Translations under genes and position numbers: made by a program
Part shown: piece by piece, positions 26,455 to 35,323 of the stretch
Layout: every line of letters starts with the position of its first letter
Numbering within the stretch: position 1 is the stretch's first letter
NCBI GenBank assembly: GCA_050944855.1
Contig: JBMNRU010000011.1
Location: 22,639 to 86,638 of the forward strand
Origin: Lactonifactor sp050944855
Lineage (GTDB): Bacteria > Bacillota > Clostridia > Lachnospirales > Lachnospiraceae
Direction: 5' to 3'
DNA length: 64,000 bases
Notes under the pieces: generated by a model
What the model was told of the DNA's origin: nothing
Seen by the model: only the letters and a program-made list of their open reading frames with translations
Databases searched by the model: none

Positions 26455-26942
26455 TACAATCCCTCCTTCGCACGGATGTCCCGAAGAATCTGACGTACCT
26501 TCTCAGGAGTCAGGGAGCCATAAGTATCTTCATTGATCATCATGACAGGTGCCAGAGAGCAGCAGCCCAGACAGGATACCAGACTCAAAGAGAACAGACC
26601 GTCCTCTGTGGTCTCGTTGTTACTGATACCGAGTTCATCCTGTACAGCATCAGCAATACTGTCAGCACCATTTACATAACAAGCAGTACCTTTACAAAGC
26701 ATAATCAGGTATTTACCAACTGCCTTGAAACGGAACTGAGAATAGAAGGTTGCAACACCTAATACCTTTGCAGGGGTAGAACCAGTGCGTTCGGCAATAT
26801 GGTAGACTGCGTCGATGGGGATGTAGCCATAAATTTCCTGTGTCTTTTGCAGTATGGAAATGAGGCTGCCTTTGACGTCGGCATATGTATTAAGAACGTC
26901 GTTCAGCAAGGAAAGGTCCACACTTTCATGATTACAGCACAT
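26454..26942 (-). CDS. NuoE/HydC-like [2Fe-2S] subunit
   Basis: 162 residues from the ATG at 26942, which has AAGGAG 8 bp before it; the GTG at 26951 overlaps that site. Thioredoxin-like [2Fe-2S] ligands are CKGTACYVNGA and SCLGCCSLAPVM. It begins the three-gene NuoE-NuoF-GltD operon. Confidence 0.92.
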   Translation of the reverse strand: MCCNHESVDLSLLNDVLNTYADVKGSLISILQKTQEIYGYIPIDAVYHIAERTGSTPAKVLGVATFYSQFRFKAVGKYLIMLCKGTACYVNGADSIADAVQDELGISNNETTEDGLFSLSLVSCLGCCSLAPVMMINEDTYGSLTPEKVRQILRDIRAKEGL

Positions 26943-27006
26943 TATCTTCACTCCTTGTCCTTAAAAAAATTTTACAGTTCACTCATATGAGCATGAGCAT
27001 GTTAAT

Positions 27007-27034
27007 ATTATAACAAAACAAACGATAATTGCAA
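27007..27034 (-). promoter_or_regulatory. Promoter of the NuoE-NuoF-GltD operon
   Basis: Read on the minus strand, TTGCAA (27029-27034) is followed after 16 bp by TATAAT (27007-27012), 65 bp before the first start codon. Confidence 0.7.
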
Positions 27035-27115
27035 TACTAAATTCTTTCCTATTATATAAAATATATGGATTTAAAACTGTAAGAAATTTTCAAGTATCAT
27101 TGTGAAAAACATGCT

Positions 27116-27182
27116 CTTCGGGCGCACTTTGTGCGACGAAGTGAAAAGAGCGGGAGAATGTCTGTGCGACATTCTCCCGCTC
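27116..27182 (-). terminator. Double-hairpin terminator after the YerC-like gene
   Basis: A perfect 15-bp stem (GAGCGGGAGAATGTC, 27148-27162, with 27168-27182, 5-nt loop) is followed on the minus strand by TTTTC. A second hairpin built from CTTCG/CGCAC and GTGCG/CGAAG lies at 27116-27141. It ends the YerC-like transcript just upstream of the Nuo operon promoter. Confidence 0.85.
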
Positions 27183-27185
27183 CTG

Positions 27186-27473
27186 TTACTTTTCAAGTCG
27201 TTCAAATACCATATCGTATCCATCATTTCCATAATTGAGGGAACGATTGACCCGGCTGATCGTTGCAGTAGAAGCTCCTGTTTTCTCAGAAATTTCCAGA
27301 TAGGTTTTTTTGTCCTTTAACATCTTGGCAACTTCAAAGCGCTGTGACAGAGACAAGATTTCATTGATGGTGCATACATCTTCAAAAAATGTATAACATT
27401 CGTCTCTGCTTTCCAGACTCAGGATAGCATCAAACAGAAAATCTACCGCTTCCGTATGAATTTTTTTGCTCAT
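27186..27473 (-). CDS. YerC/YecD-family TrpR-like regulator
   Basis: 95 residues with the TrpR-type helix-turn-helix: LSQRFEVAKMLKDKKTYLEISEKTG, then STATISRVNRSLNYG. This is the YerC/YecD group of Firmicutes, whose regulon is not well defined. An AAAGGAG site precedes the ATG. Confidence 0.9.
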   Translation of the reverse strand: MSKKIHTEAVDFLFDAILSLESRDECYTFFEDVCTINEILSLSQRFEVAKMLKDKKTYLEISEKTGASTATISRVNRSLNYGNDGYDMVFERLEK

Positions 27474-27576
27474 AATGACTCCTTTACATATTCCGTTAGA
27501 ATACTTTTCTTGTGTATTATTTTAACACAGTAAAATTGTGGTGTAAAGAAGTTCTGCCATTTCTATTTGAATTTGT

Positions 27577-27751
27577 GTAACGATTCAGCTATCAAGCCAC
27601 AGACTGCCTGCTGTGCAGGCTATTTGCTGCAAAAGCAGCATTTTGTCTGCGGCTTATGGCTAAACGCCATATGTCATAACACAGAAATAGCTGTTTATAT
27701 GCGGGCATAACACATCTGTTTCTGTGCTATGACGCATAGCTGAATAGTTAC
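27577..27751. repeat. 175-nt multi-stem palindromic element
   Basis: The outer arms GTAACGATTCAGCTAT (27577-27592) and ATAGCTGAATAGTTAC (27736-27751) are inverted with one mismatch. Inside are at least three nested stems: AAGCC-CAGAC with GTCTG-GGCTT, GCCTG with CAGGC, TGCTGC with GCAGCA, and ATGTCAT-ACAGAAA with TTTCTGTG-ATGAC. The whole would fold as a branched cruciform or RNA. One arm covers the stop codon of the PHP phosphatase gene. It has no ORF and looks like a non-autonomous mobile repeat or structured RNA. Confidence 0.7.
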
Positions 27752-28464
27752 ATAAATTTGTGGAGATGTTTCTTTAATTCTGCCACGGATCGGTTGATGA
27801 TTAATTCCTCCGGAAAGCCCAGTTCCGTAATAAGTTCTTCCGCATAATCATGCCGCCCCACCAGGGTGTCTGCATGAGCATCGCTGCCAACGATAATTGG
27901 AACCTGATATTTCATGCAAAGCTTTAACAGTTTCCGGTCCTGTTCCCTGGCACCGGTGCGGGTACAGCGGGGATCCAGAGAATTGTTATTTATTTCAAGG
28001 AGTGTGCCTGTCTCTTTAGAGCCTTTTACCAGTTCTTCCATATCTACAGGATACCGTGAGTCATCTGGATGACCGATGATGTCTACATAAGGATTCTCCA
28101 TAACCTTCCGATAAGAGCGGGTATGCTCCTTGAGACTTCCGCAGGGAAGACAGGGGGTGTGCATGCTGGCGATAACAACATCCATAGACTGGAGCAGTTT
28201 TTCGTTCATATCAATATGTCCCTCGTAATCTATGATATTGAGTTCGGTGCCAAAAAGTACTTCGATTCCGTACATTTCCCGTTCCAGCATACGAAGGTTG
28301 TAAAAATAGAACTCATGACAGGTGCCGGGCATACGCATGGAATGTTCTGTAATGCCCAGAAGTTCCAATCCTTTTTGAGCCGCTGCCTGAGCCATTTCTC
28401 TTATTGTGTTAAATGCATGGCCGCTGGCCAGCGTGTGGGTGTGTACGTCTAATACGTAATTCAT
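27748..28464 (-). CDS. PHP-domain phosphatase (YcdX-like)
   Basis: 238 residues of the PHP superfamily. The metal ligands are DVHTHT at the N-terminus, ITEHS, a Glu in FGTELNI, ASMH, IIGHPD and the C-terminal VGSDAH. It probably hydrolyses a phosphoester. Its start overlaps the stop of the upstream lipoprotein gene by 4 bp, so the two are coupled. Its own stop lies in an arm of the palindromic element. Confidence 0.85.
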   Translation of the reverse strand: MNYVLDVHTHTLASGHAFNTIREMAQAAAQKGLELLGITEHSMRMPGTCHEFYFYNLRMLEREMYGIEVLFGTELNIIDYEGHIDMNEKLLQSMDVVIASMHTPCLPCGSLKEHTRSYRKVMENPYVDIIGHPDDSRYPVDMEELVKGSKETGTLLEINNNSLDPRCTRTGAREQDRKLLKLCMKYQVPIIVGSDAHADTLVGRHDYAEELITELGFPEELIINRSVAELKKHLHKFM

Positions 28465-29027
28465 TCTTTTTCCTCCGATACAGGGGTAATGTCTGTTTCA
28501 AAATATATCTGAGACAGTGCAGAGATATCTCCGCTGTCTTTTAGTGTATCCAGGGTCTGATCTAAATATTGCATCAGCTGTTCCCGGTCCGAGGAAGTGT
28601 AGATAGCAATCTTTCCTTTTTCCACCGTTTCCGGCAGCTGTTCCTGAATCAGGCTCAAGTCAGCATAGGGCTGAGATACACAGTAGAGATCTGGATTTTC
28701 CTCTGTAACAGCCACAGAAGATATGACACAGTCTACAATGTCGGCATCCAGTGACGGAAGGAGATTATCCCGGGTAATATCTACAAACTGTATTTTTAAT
28801 CCAAGACTGGATGCAATCGCCTGAGCCAGTTCAACTTCGAATCCTACAGGTGTTACGGTATCTTCTGTGACAGAGGCCATAGGAGCAAGATGCATATACA
28901 TTCCCACTTTCAGGATCCCCTTTTCTAAAGTCAGATTTTTTGCGGAAGCCGGATTTTTGCTGTTTTGGCAGGCTGTGAGACAAAAAATCATAATGACAGC
29001 CAGCATAAAAGAACCCCATTTTTTCAT
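28461..29027 (-). CDS. Shortened solute-binding (SBP_bac_3-like) lipoprotein
   Basis: 188 residues with a type II signal peptide ending in the lipobox LTAC. Then comes the first lobe of an amino-acid-binding protein: LKVGMYMHLAPM, VGFEVELAQAIASSLGL, SLDADIVDCVISSVAVTEE and SQPYADLSL. Family members are about 250 residues or more; here lobe 2 is nearly gone and the chain passes quickly to the C-terminal QIYFETD. No ABC permease or ATPase follows. It may be a sensor or a decayed binding protein. The ATG at 29027 is preferred because it begins the signal peptide. Confidence 0.75.
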   Translation of the reverse strand: MKKWGSFMLAVIMIFCLTACQNSKNPASAKNLTLEKGILKVGMYMHLAPMASVTEDTVTPVGFEVELAQAIASSLGLKIQFVDITRDNLLPSLDADIVDCVISSVAVTEENPDLYCVSQPYADLSLIQEQLPETVEKGKIAIYTSSDREQLMQYLDQTLDTLKDSGDISALSQIYFETDITPVSEEKE

Positions 29028-29120
29028 AGTTATCACCCATCCTTTCTTTTCTGCGTTCAATGTAGCACTCAGACAGAAATTTGTCAAATAAATCTCCTGC
29101 CAGAAGGGAAATTTGCCGTG

Positions 29121-29149
29121 TTGACGTTTTCAAATGCCGGTGCTATGAT
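29121..29149 (+). promoter_or_regulatory. Promoter of the malic enzyme gene
   Basis: TTGACG (29121-29126) and TATGAT (29144-29149) with a 17-bp spacer, about 57 bp before the start codon. Confidence 0.8.
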
Positions 29150-29161
29150 GAAAAAAGTGGA

Positions 29162-29179
29162 TCAGGCTTATACGCCTGA
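29162..29179 (+). promoter_or_regulatory. Palindrome in the malic enzyme leader
   Basis: TCAGGC-TTATAC-GCCTGA, a perfect 6-bp-arm palindrome directly after the expected transcription start. It could be an operator or a 5' hairpin that stabilises the message. Confidence 0.35.
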
Positions 29180-29205
29180 CAAATTAGAAAGGCTGGGTAT
29201 TGGGT

Positions 29206-30351
29206 ATGACAATAAATGAAAAAGCACTATTATTGCATGAAGAATGGCAGGGCAAGCTGAATACTGTCCCGAAATCTCCGGTTCATACCAGAGAAGATTT
29301 ATCCTTAGCTTACACGCCGGGTGTTGCAGAGCCCTGCAAGGTAATTGCCAAGGATCCGGAAGCTGCTTACAAATATACACAAAAGGCGAATACGGTTGCG
29401 GTGGTTTCAGACGGAAGCGCTGTCTTAGGTCTTGGAAACATCGGTCCTCTGGCTGCTTTGCCGGTTATGGAAGGAAAAGCGGTTTTATTTAAAGAATTCG
29501 GAGGGGTGAACGCAGTTCCCATCTGTCTGGATACACAGGATACCGATGAGATCGTGAAAGCTGTGACACAGCTGGCACCGGCTTTCGGCGGTATTAATTT
29601 AGAAGACATTTCTGCACCCCGTTGTTTTGAAATTGAGAGAAGATTAAAAGAGACACTGGATATTCCGGTATTTCATGACGATCAGCATGGTACAGCGGTA
29701 GTTGTTCTCTGTGGTATCATTAATGGACTGCGTCTTACCGGAAAGAAGAAAGAGGAATGTAAGGTTGTAATCAATGGTTCCGGTGCGGCCGGGATCGCCA
29801 TTGGAAAACTGTTATTGAATTATGGTTTCCGGCATATGATTCTCTGTGACAGCAAGGGTATGGTAAATAAGAAAAATGCCAATAATCCGGCAAAAGCGGA
29901 GATGGCAGAGAGAACGAATCTGGAAGGCAGAAGCGGAACTCTGGCAGATGCACTTGTGGGTGCAGATATTTTCATTGGCGTATCCGCGCCAAATAGTGTG
30001 ACGGCAGAGATGGTGCAGTCTATGAATCAGGATCCATTTATTTTTGCCATGGCAAATCCGGTTCCGGAGATTATGCCGGATGTGGCAAAGGCAGCGGGAG
30101 CCAGGATCGTAGGCACAGGACGTTCCGATTTTCCGAATCAGATCAATAATGTCATTGCGTTTCCGGGTATTTTTAAGGGCGCATTGGAAGGAAGAGCAAA
30201 GCAGATTACAGAAGAAATGAAAATGGCAGCGTCTATCGCACTGGCAAACCTGGTATCGGATGAAGAACTGTGTGAAGATTTCATTATGCCGGAAGCCTTT
30301 GATCCAAGAGTGGCCGAGGCAGTGGCGAAGGCAGTAAAGGAAAATATTTAA
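29206..30351 (+). CDS. NAD(P)-dependent malic enzyme
   Basis: 381 residues, the short bacterial form. LAYTPGVAEPC (about residue 35) is the malic N-terminal motif; GSAVLGLGNIGPLAALPVMEGK and DDQHGTAVV hold metal and substrate ligands; NGSGAAGIAIG (about 190) is the dinucleotide site. It decarboxylates malate to pyruvate. ATG 29206 is preferred over TTG 29200. A radical SAM gene follows 4 bp after its stop. Confidence 0.92.
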   Translation: MTINEKALLLHEEWQGKLNTVPKSPVHTREDLSLAYTPGVAEPCKVIAKDPEAAYKYTQKANTVAVVSDGSAVLGLGNIGPLAALPVMEGKAVLFKEFGGVNAVPICLDTQDTDEIVKAVTQLAPAFGGINLEDISAPRCFEIERRLKETLDIPVFHDDQHGTAVVVLCGIINGLRLTGKKKEECKVVINGSGAAGIAIGKLLLNYGFRHMILCDSKGMVNKKNANNPAKAEMAERTNLEGRSGTLADALVGADIFIGVSAPNSVTAEMVQSMNQDPFIFAMANPVPEIMPDVAKAAGARIVGTGRSDFPNQINNVIAFPGIFKGALEGRAKQITEEMKMAASIALANLVSDEELCEDFIMPEAFDPRVAEAVAKAVKENI

Positions 30352-30355
30352 TACG

Positions 30356-31279
30356 ATGTACTGGAATGAGAAGCCGTATCATTCTTTTGATTATATGTTA
30401 AAAGAGTGTTTTCAGGAAAAAGTATATAAAGTAGCATTAAATGGCGGCATGACCTGTCCGAACCGTGATGGCGCATTGGATACCAGAGGATGTATCTTCT
30501 GCAGTGCAGGCGGTTCCGGTGATTTTGCCGGGGATAAGAATCAGTCGATCACTCAGCAGATTGAAGAACAAAAGTCCCGTATTCAGAAAAAACGAAGTGC
30601 GGACAAATTGATTGCTTATTTTCAGGCATACACGAATACGTATGCGCCGACTGCCTATCTGGAGCGTTTATATAAGGAGGCAATTTCGCATCCGGATGTG
30701 GTAGCTTTGTCTATAGGAACCCGCCCGGATTGTCTGGGGGAGGATGTACTGGATCTGCTCACGGAGCTGCAGAAGGAAAAGCCGGTATGGATTGAACTGG
30801 GTTTGCAGACCATACATGAGAGGACGGCCCGGTATATACGGCGGGGCTATCCTTTATCCTGTTTTGAAGAGGCAGTTTCTCAGCTGCGAAAAAGGCAGAT
30901 TCCTGTTATTGTTCATACGATACTGGGACTTCCCGGGGAAGCCAGAGAGGATATTCTGCAGACTATAAAATATCTGAATGCGAAGGATATTCAGGGCATC
31001 AAACTCCAGCTTCTTCATGTATTAAAAGGAACGGATCTGGCAATTGATTATCAGGAAAAAAAGTTTTCCGTATATACCATGGAAGAGTATATTGATCTGG
31101 TAATCAACTGTCTGGAGTATTTGTCTCCGGATATTGTAATCCACCGGCTTACCGGAGACGGTCCCAGGGATTTGCTGATCGCTCCTGTCTGGAGCAGTGC
31201 AAAAAGAACGGTTTTGAACACGCTGCATCACGAGATGAAACGCAGGAATACATGGCAGGGCCGTTTATATCAGCCATAA
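30356..31279 (+). CDS. Radical SAM protein (TIGR01212/YhcC family)
   Basis: 307 residues. It opens with YHSFDYMLKECFQEKVYKV and has the family cluster pattern CPNRDGALDTRGCIFC (about residues 31-46), with GSGDFAG following. TIGR01212 proteins are radical SAM enzymes of unknown substrate found widely in bacteria. It is co-transcribed with malic enzyme by spacing. Confidence 0.9.
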   Translation: MYWNEKPYHSFDYMLKECFQEKVYKVALNGGMTCPNRDGALDTRGCIFCSAGGSGDFAGDKNQSITQQIEEQKSRIQKKRSADKLIAYFQAYTNTYAPTAYLERLYKEAISHPDVVALSIGTRPDCLGEDVLDLLTELQKEKPVWIELGLQTIHERTARYIRRGYPLSCFEEAVSQLRKRQIPVIVHTILGLPGEAREDILQTIKYLNAKDIQGIKLQLLHVLKGTDLAIDYQEKKFSVYTMEEYIDLVINCLEYLSPDIVIHRLTGDGPRDLLIAPVWSSAKRTVLNTLHHEMKRRNTWQGRLYQP

Positions 31280-31340
31280 AAAACGGCGGCAGACCGGGAT
31301 ATCAAAATGTCTGCGAAGAAAAGATGAGAAGGGAGAATTT

Positions 31341-31853
31341 ATGGCAGAACCATTGACACTGTATAAGTTGATTATTCTTTATATGTTGAATAAAGTGGAT
31401 TTTCCGCTGACGAACTCTCAGATATCAGAATTCATTCTGGACAGAGGATATACGAATTATTTTCATTTGCAGCAGGCAATTTCAGAGCTTTCAGATTCTA
31501 ATTTGGTAGAGACAGAAAGTGTGGGAAATGCGACACATTTTCATATTACCAATACAGGCGTGCAGACCATACACTTTTTTGAAAAAGAAATATCGGAAGA
31601 GATCAAGCAGGAAATTGTAGAATATATGAAAGCGAATGCCTATGAGCTCCGCGATGATGTTTCTACCATTGCGGATTATTATAAAGAAGCAGCAGATGAG
31701 TATGTGGTGCGCTGTCAGGTGAAGGAAAAAAATACGCGTATCATTGATCTGACCCTGTCTGTTCCGGGAGAGGAAGAGGCACAGGCCATATGTGGGAATT
31801 GGAAAGAAAAAAGTCAGACCGTATATGCGTATCTGATGAAAGAATTGTTATAG
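31341..31853 (+). CDS. DUF4364-family protein
   Basis: 170 residues, opening with PLTLYKLIILYMLNKVDFPLTNSQISEFIL, a winged-helix-like domain, and ending with a mixed a/b part. This is the DUF4364 family of clostridia, probably DNA-binding; targets are unknown. GGGAGAA precedes the ATG. Confidence 0.85.
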   Translation: MAEPLTLYKLIILYMLNKVDFPLTNSQISEFILDRGYTNYFHLQQAISELSDSNLVETESVGNATHFHITNTGVQTIHFFEKEISEEIKQEIVEYMKANAYELRDDVSTIADYYKEAADEYVVRCQVKEKNTRIIDLTLSVPGEEEAQAICGNWKEKSQTVYAYLMKELL

Positions 31854-31859
31854 AAGGAA

Positions 31860-31903
31860 ATACCCCGGCAGGTGAAAGAAAAGAGGATTCACTGCCGGGG
31901 TAT
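31860..31903. terminator. Terminator between convergent genes
   Basis: ATACCCCGGCAG-GTGAA pairs with TTCAC-TGCCGGGGTAT. The stem is strong and symmetrical and can serve both the DUF4364 and DUF1836 genes. Confidence 0.85.
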
Positions 31904-31925
31904 TCTATGTTTGCCGTAAATATCG

Positions 31926-32540
31926 TTACTTCTTTTTCTTTTTCGAGTCCGGCTTCTCCGGTAGTTGGTCGACCAGTTTTTCAATCAGCTGTTTTTTCAG
32001 ATAGACATCAAAACTCAGCATACAGATAAAAGCGAATGTATGCATAAACTCTTTTTCATCTTCCGGCACTTCAGGGAAAGACTCCTGTGCCATATGATAC
32101 TTGCGTGTGATGTCCTTTTCCAGCGGAACGATCTGATCTAATTCCAGGTGTACAATTTCATTATACAGGGCAGTCAGGTCGAATGCCTCTTCTGTATGGA
32201 AATAATCCCGTGCCAACGGTTCCAGCAGGCGCTGGATATCATTGATGGAAAGAATGTTTTTAAAATAGTATATAAAGGTAAGCATCAGCAGATGTTCCCT
32301 GGAATACTTTTTCTTGACCGGCGGGGGCAGCAAATCATTCTTAGCATAGTTATTGATCATGGTTTTGGTCAGAATCTTGTCCTCTGGATATCGTTTGGAG
32401 GATTTCAGGTGAGATTCCATAAAAGTTGTGACCTGATCCATGTATAATTCAATGTCGGGTATTTCTTCCGGCTTAATATAATCAATGCGGGAAATGCTGG
32501 AAAGTATGCTGGCCAGCAGATCGCTGTTATCAATCGTCAT
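31926..32540 (-). CDS. DUF1836-family protein
   Basis: 204 residues. The MerR-like helix-turn-helix of DUF1836 is seen in ILTKTMINNYAKNDLLPPPVKKKYSREHLLMLTFI, followed by a helical domain and a KKKKK tail. It is a probable regulator of unknown target. ATG 32540 follows AGAGGTG; the GTG three codons upstream overlaps it. Confidence 0.85.
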   Translation of the reverse strand: MTIDNSDLLASILSSISRIDYIKPEEIPDIELYMDQVTTFMESHLKSSKRYPEDKILTKTMINNYAKNDLLPPPVKKKYSREHLLMLTFIYYFKNILSINDIQRLLEPLARDYFHTEEAFDLTALYNEIVHLELDQIVPLEKDITRKYHMAQESFPEVPEDEKEFMHTFAFICMLSFDVYLKKQLIEKLVDQLPEKPDSKKKKK

Positions 32541-32632
32541 GTGATTCACCTCTGGTCTTTATTATATAGTATTCAAAACTAGATAGCAAGCGTTTCATTG
32601 GTATTCCTGTGGCGCAAATACAAAAACTATGA

Positions 32633-32745
32633 TATACTTTACCGTGCGTAGCACGCCTGCCCGAAGGGCCTGGATTACGGGATGCCCTGTGGGTATACTT
32701 TATCGTGCGCAGCACGCCCGCCCGAAGGGCGTGAGTTACGGGAGG
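32633..32745 (+). repeat. Two-copy 61-bp direct repeat
   Basis: Unit one starts at 32633 and unit two at 32694, both TATACTTTA(C/T)CGTGCG. Each holds two small palindromes, CGTGCG-AGCACG and GCCCGAAGGGC, and ends in TTACGGGA. A TATACT hexamer starts each unit, so one could supply a promoter for pcrA. Confidence 0.7.
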
Positions 32746-32778
32746 AATATTTTAGCCTTGGAAAGGAATTTACATAAT

Positions 32779-34989
32779 ATGAGCATTTATGATACTTTAA
32801 ATGATAAACAAAGAGAGGCAGTCTTACAGACGGAGGGTCCGGTGCTGATACTGGCTGGAGCCGGTTCCGGGAAGACCCGTGTGCTGACGCACAGAATTGC
32901 CTACCTTATTGAGGAAAAAGGTGTGAATCCATGGAATATTATGGCAATCACCTTTACGAATAAGGCAGCAGGCGAGATGCGGGAAAGAGTGGACAAGCTT
33001 GTAGGTTTTGGCTCGGAGAGTATCTGGGTCAGTACATTTCATTCCAGCTGTGTGCGGATCTTACGTCGTTTTATTGATCGTCTGGGATACGATCATAATT
33101 TTACTATCTATGATACGGATGACCAGAAGACGGTGATGAAAGACATTTGCAAGCGCCTGGAGATTGATACAAAGACCTATAAGGAGCGTGCTCTGCTTAG
33201 TGCGATTTCATCTGCAAAAGATGAATGTATCACCCCTCAGGAGTATGGGATCAATGCCATGGGAGACTTTTATAAGAGTAAAGTTGCCATGGTATATAAA
33301 GAATATCAGGCACAGTTAAAAAAGAACAATGCTCTGGATTTTGATGATCTGCTTGTGAAGACCGTGGAATTGTTCCGGGCATGTCCGGACGTGCTGGAGT
33401 ATTACCAGGAACGTTTTCGCTATATTATGGTGGATGAGTACCAGGATACCAATACGGTTCAGTTTAAGTTTGTCAGTCTGCTGGCTTCTAAATATCAGAA
33501 TCTGTGTGTGGTAGGGGATGATGACCAGTCCATTTACAAATTCAGGGGCGCTAATATTGGAAATATATTGGGTTTTGAAGAGGTATTTCCCCAGGCGAAA
33601 GTGATTAAACTGGAGCAAAATTATCGGTCGACGCAGAATATTCTGGATGCAGCCAATGAAGTGATCCGGAATAATAAGGGAAGAAAAAGGAAATCTCTCT
33701 GGACGGATAATGAAGAAGGAAATCTGGTTCATTTCCGACAGTTTATGAATGGATTTGAAGAGGCAGAGTATGTCATTGGCGATATCAGTAAAAAGGTGAG
33801 AGAAGGAGTGGCCAGATACAACGACTGTGCTGTATTATATCGAACCAATGCCCAGTCCCGTCTTTTTGAAGAAAAATGTCTGCTGGCCAATATTCCTTAC
33901 AAGATTGTGGGCGGCGTGAATTTCTACGCCCGTAAGGAAATTAAGGATTTGCTGGCCTATCTGAAAACGGTGGATAATGCCAGGGATGATGTTGCGGTGA
34001 GAAGAATCATCAATGTACCCAAAAGAGGGATTGGCGCTACCACATTGAGTAAAGTACAAATGTATGCAGATGAGCAGGGGATCAGCTTTTACGATGCTCT
34101 GCGCGAGGCGGACCAAATTTCTTCTTTGGGCAGGGCGGCAGCAAAGACAGCACCTTTTGTTACCTTTATCCAGAGTCTGCGCAGTCAGCTGGATATACTG
34201 TCTGTTACAGAATTGCTGAAAGAAATTATTGATCAGACCGGTTATGTACAGGAATTGCAGGCGGAGGATACAGAGGAAGCCCAGTCCCGTATTGAAAACA
34301 TCGACGAATTGATCAGTAAAGTAGTTTCTTATGAGGAAAGTGCAGAAGACCCCACATTAAGCGGTTTTCTGGAGGAAGTGGCCTTAATTGCGGATATTGA
34401 TTCCGTGGATGAAAACAGTGAACATGTACTTTTGATGACCTTACATAGTGCAAAAGGTTTGGAATTCCCTCATGTGTATCTGGCAGGAATGGAAGACGGA
34501 CTTTTCCCAAGTTATATGACTATTACTGCAGACGATTCTACTGAGCTTGAAGAGGAGAGACGGCTTTGTTATGTGGGTATTACCCGTGCCATGAAAGAAC
34601 TGACTTTAAGCTGTGCGCAGCAGCGCATGCTGCGTGGAGAGACGCAATACAATAAAGTATCCCGTTTTGTGAGGGAAATTCCAAGGGAACTGGTAGATTT
34701 GGGAAGAAAAGTTCCGGAGCGTAAAGTGAAGGAGGTTCCCATATCCAACTCATATCAGCAGATGAAACAGGCATTTAAGACAAAAGCCTTTCAGCCGAAG
34801 CAGTTTGAAGTGAAGAAGTCAGAAGGTCTTTCCTACAAAGTAGGAGATACGGTAAAACATATGAAGTTTGGTGTCGGTATCGTGACACAGATCGTAGAGG
34901 GCGGTAAAGACTACGAAGTGACCGTAGATTTTGATAAGGTCGGAACGAAAAAAATGTTTGCTGCATTTGCCAAATTAAAGAAAATTTAA
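32779..34989 (+). CDS. pcrA: ATP-dependent DNA helicase PcrA/UvrD
   Basis: 736 residues from the ATG at 32779; the in-frame extension upstream is the 61-bp repeat and is not coding. Motifs: LAGAGSGKTRVLTHR (Walker A), the TFTNKAAGEM motif Ia, DEYQDTN (Walker B), GDDDQSIYKFRGA (III), LEQNYRS (IV), LMTLHSAKGLEFPHVYLAG (V) and CYVGITRA (VI). The C-terminal Tudor-like tail ends in VKHMKFGVGIVTQI. It unwinds DNA in repair and replication. Confidence 0.96.
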   Translation: MSIYDTLNDKQREAVLQTEGPVLILAGAGSGKTRVLTHRIAYLIEEKGVNPWNIMAITFTNKAAGEMRERVDKLVGFGSESIWVSTFHSSCVRILRRFIDRLGYDHNFTIYDTDDQKTVMKDICKRLEIDTKTYKERALLSAISSAKDECITPQEYGINAMGDFYKSKVAMVYKEYQAQLKKNNALDFDDLLVKTVELFRACPDVLEYYQERFRYIMVDEYQDTNTVQFKFVSLLASKYQNLCVVGDDDQSIYKFRGANIGNILGFEEVFPQAKVIKLEQNYRSTQNILDAANEVIRNNKGRKRKSLWTDNEEGNLVHFRQFMNGFEEAEYVIGDISKKVREGVARYNDCAVLYRTNAQSRLFEEKCLLANIPYKIVGGVNFYARKEIKDLLAYLKTVDNARDDVAVRRIINVPKRGIGATTLSKVQMYADEQGISFYDALREADQISSLGRAAAKTAPFVTFIQSLRSQLDILSVTELLKEIIDQTGYVQELQAEDTEEAQSRIENIDELISKVVSYEESAEDPTLSGFLEEVALIADIDSVDENSEHVLLMTLHSAKGLEFPHVYLAGMEDGLFPSYMTITADDSTELEEERRLCYVGITRAMKELTLSCAQQRMLRGETQYNKVSRFVREIPRELVDLGRKVPERKVKEVPISNSYQQMKQAFKTKAFQPKQFEVKKSEGLSYKVGDTVKHMKFGVGIVTQIVEGGKDYEVTVDFDKVGTKKMFAAFAKLKKI

Positions 34990-35073
34990 TTTGCGGAAAT
35001 TGTGGTAAAAGCCGGGATATAGTGATATAATATGTAAAATAAGTGTTTATTTTAATGAAAGGATGGTGCAGAT

Positions 35074-35295
35074 ATGAGCATGAATAGATTTGAGGATTTT
35101 CTTGCTGCTTTGCAGAAAAGAGAGGAAGAAAAGAATAAGAATACAATACTGTGGATTCTGGCTGTCATCGGAGCTGTAGCAGCTGTAGCAGGAATCGCAT
35201 ATGCTGTATATCGCTTCTTTACACCTGATTATCTGGAAGATTTTGAAGAAGACTTTGATGATGATTTTGACGACTATTTTGAAGAAGAAGAATAG
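35074..35295 (+). CDS. Small single-pass membrane protein with acidic tail
   Basis: 73 residues: a charged N-terminus, one transmembrane segment (about residues 25-48, TILWILAVIGAVAAVAG) and a tail of nearly all Asp and Glu. AAAGGATGG precedes the ATG. The function is unknown. It sits between pcrA and rlmD. Confidence 0.75.
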   Translation: MSMNRFEDFLAALQKREEEKNKNTILWILAVIGAVAAVAGIAYAVYRFFTPDYLEDFEEDFDDDFDDYFEEEE

Positions 35296-35323
35296 ATTTC
35301 GGATAGAATTATGCTAGAGTAAG

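Noticed and set aside
32633..32778. N-terminal extension of PcrA from 32629
   Set aside because: It is the 61-bp repeat read through; the ATG at 32779 begins the conserved helicase sequence.
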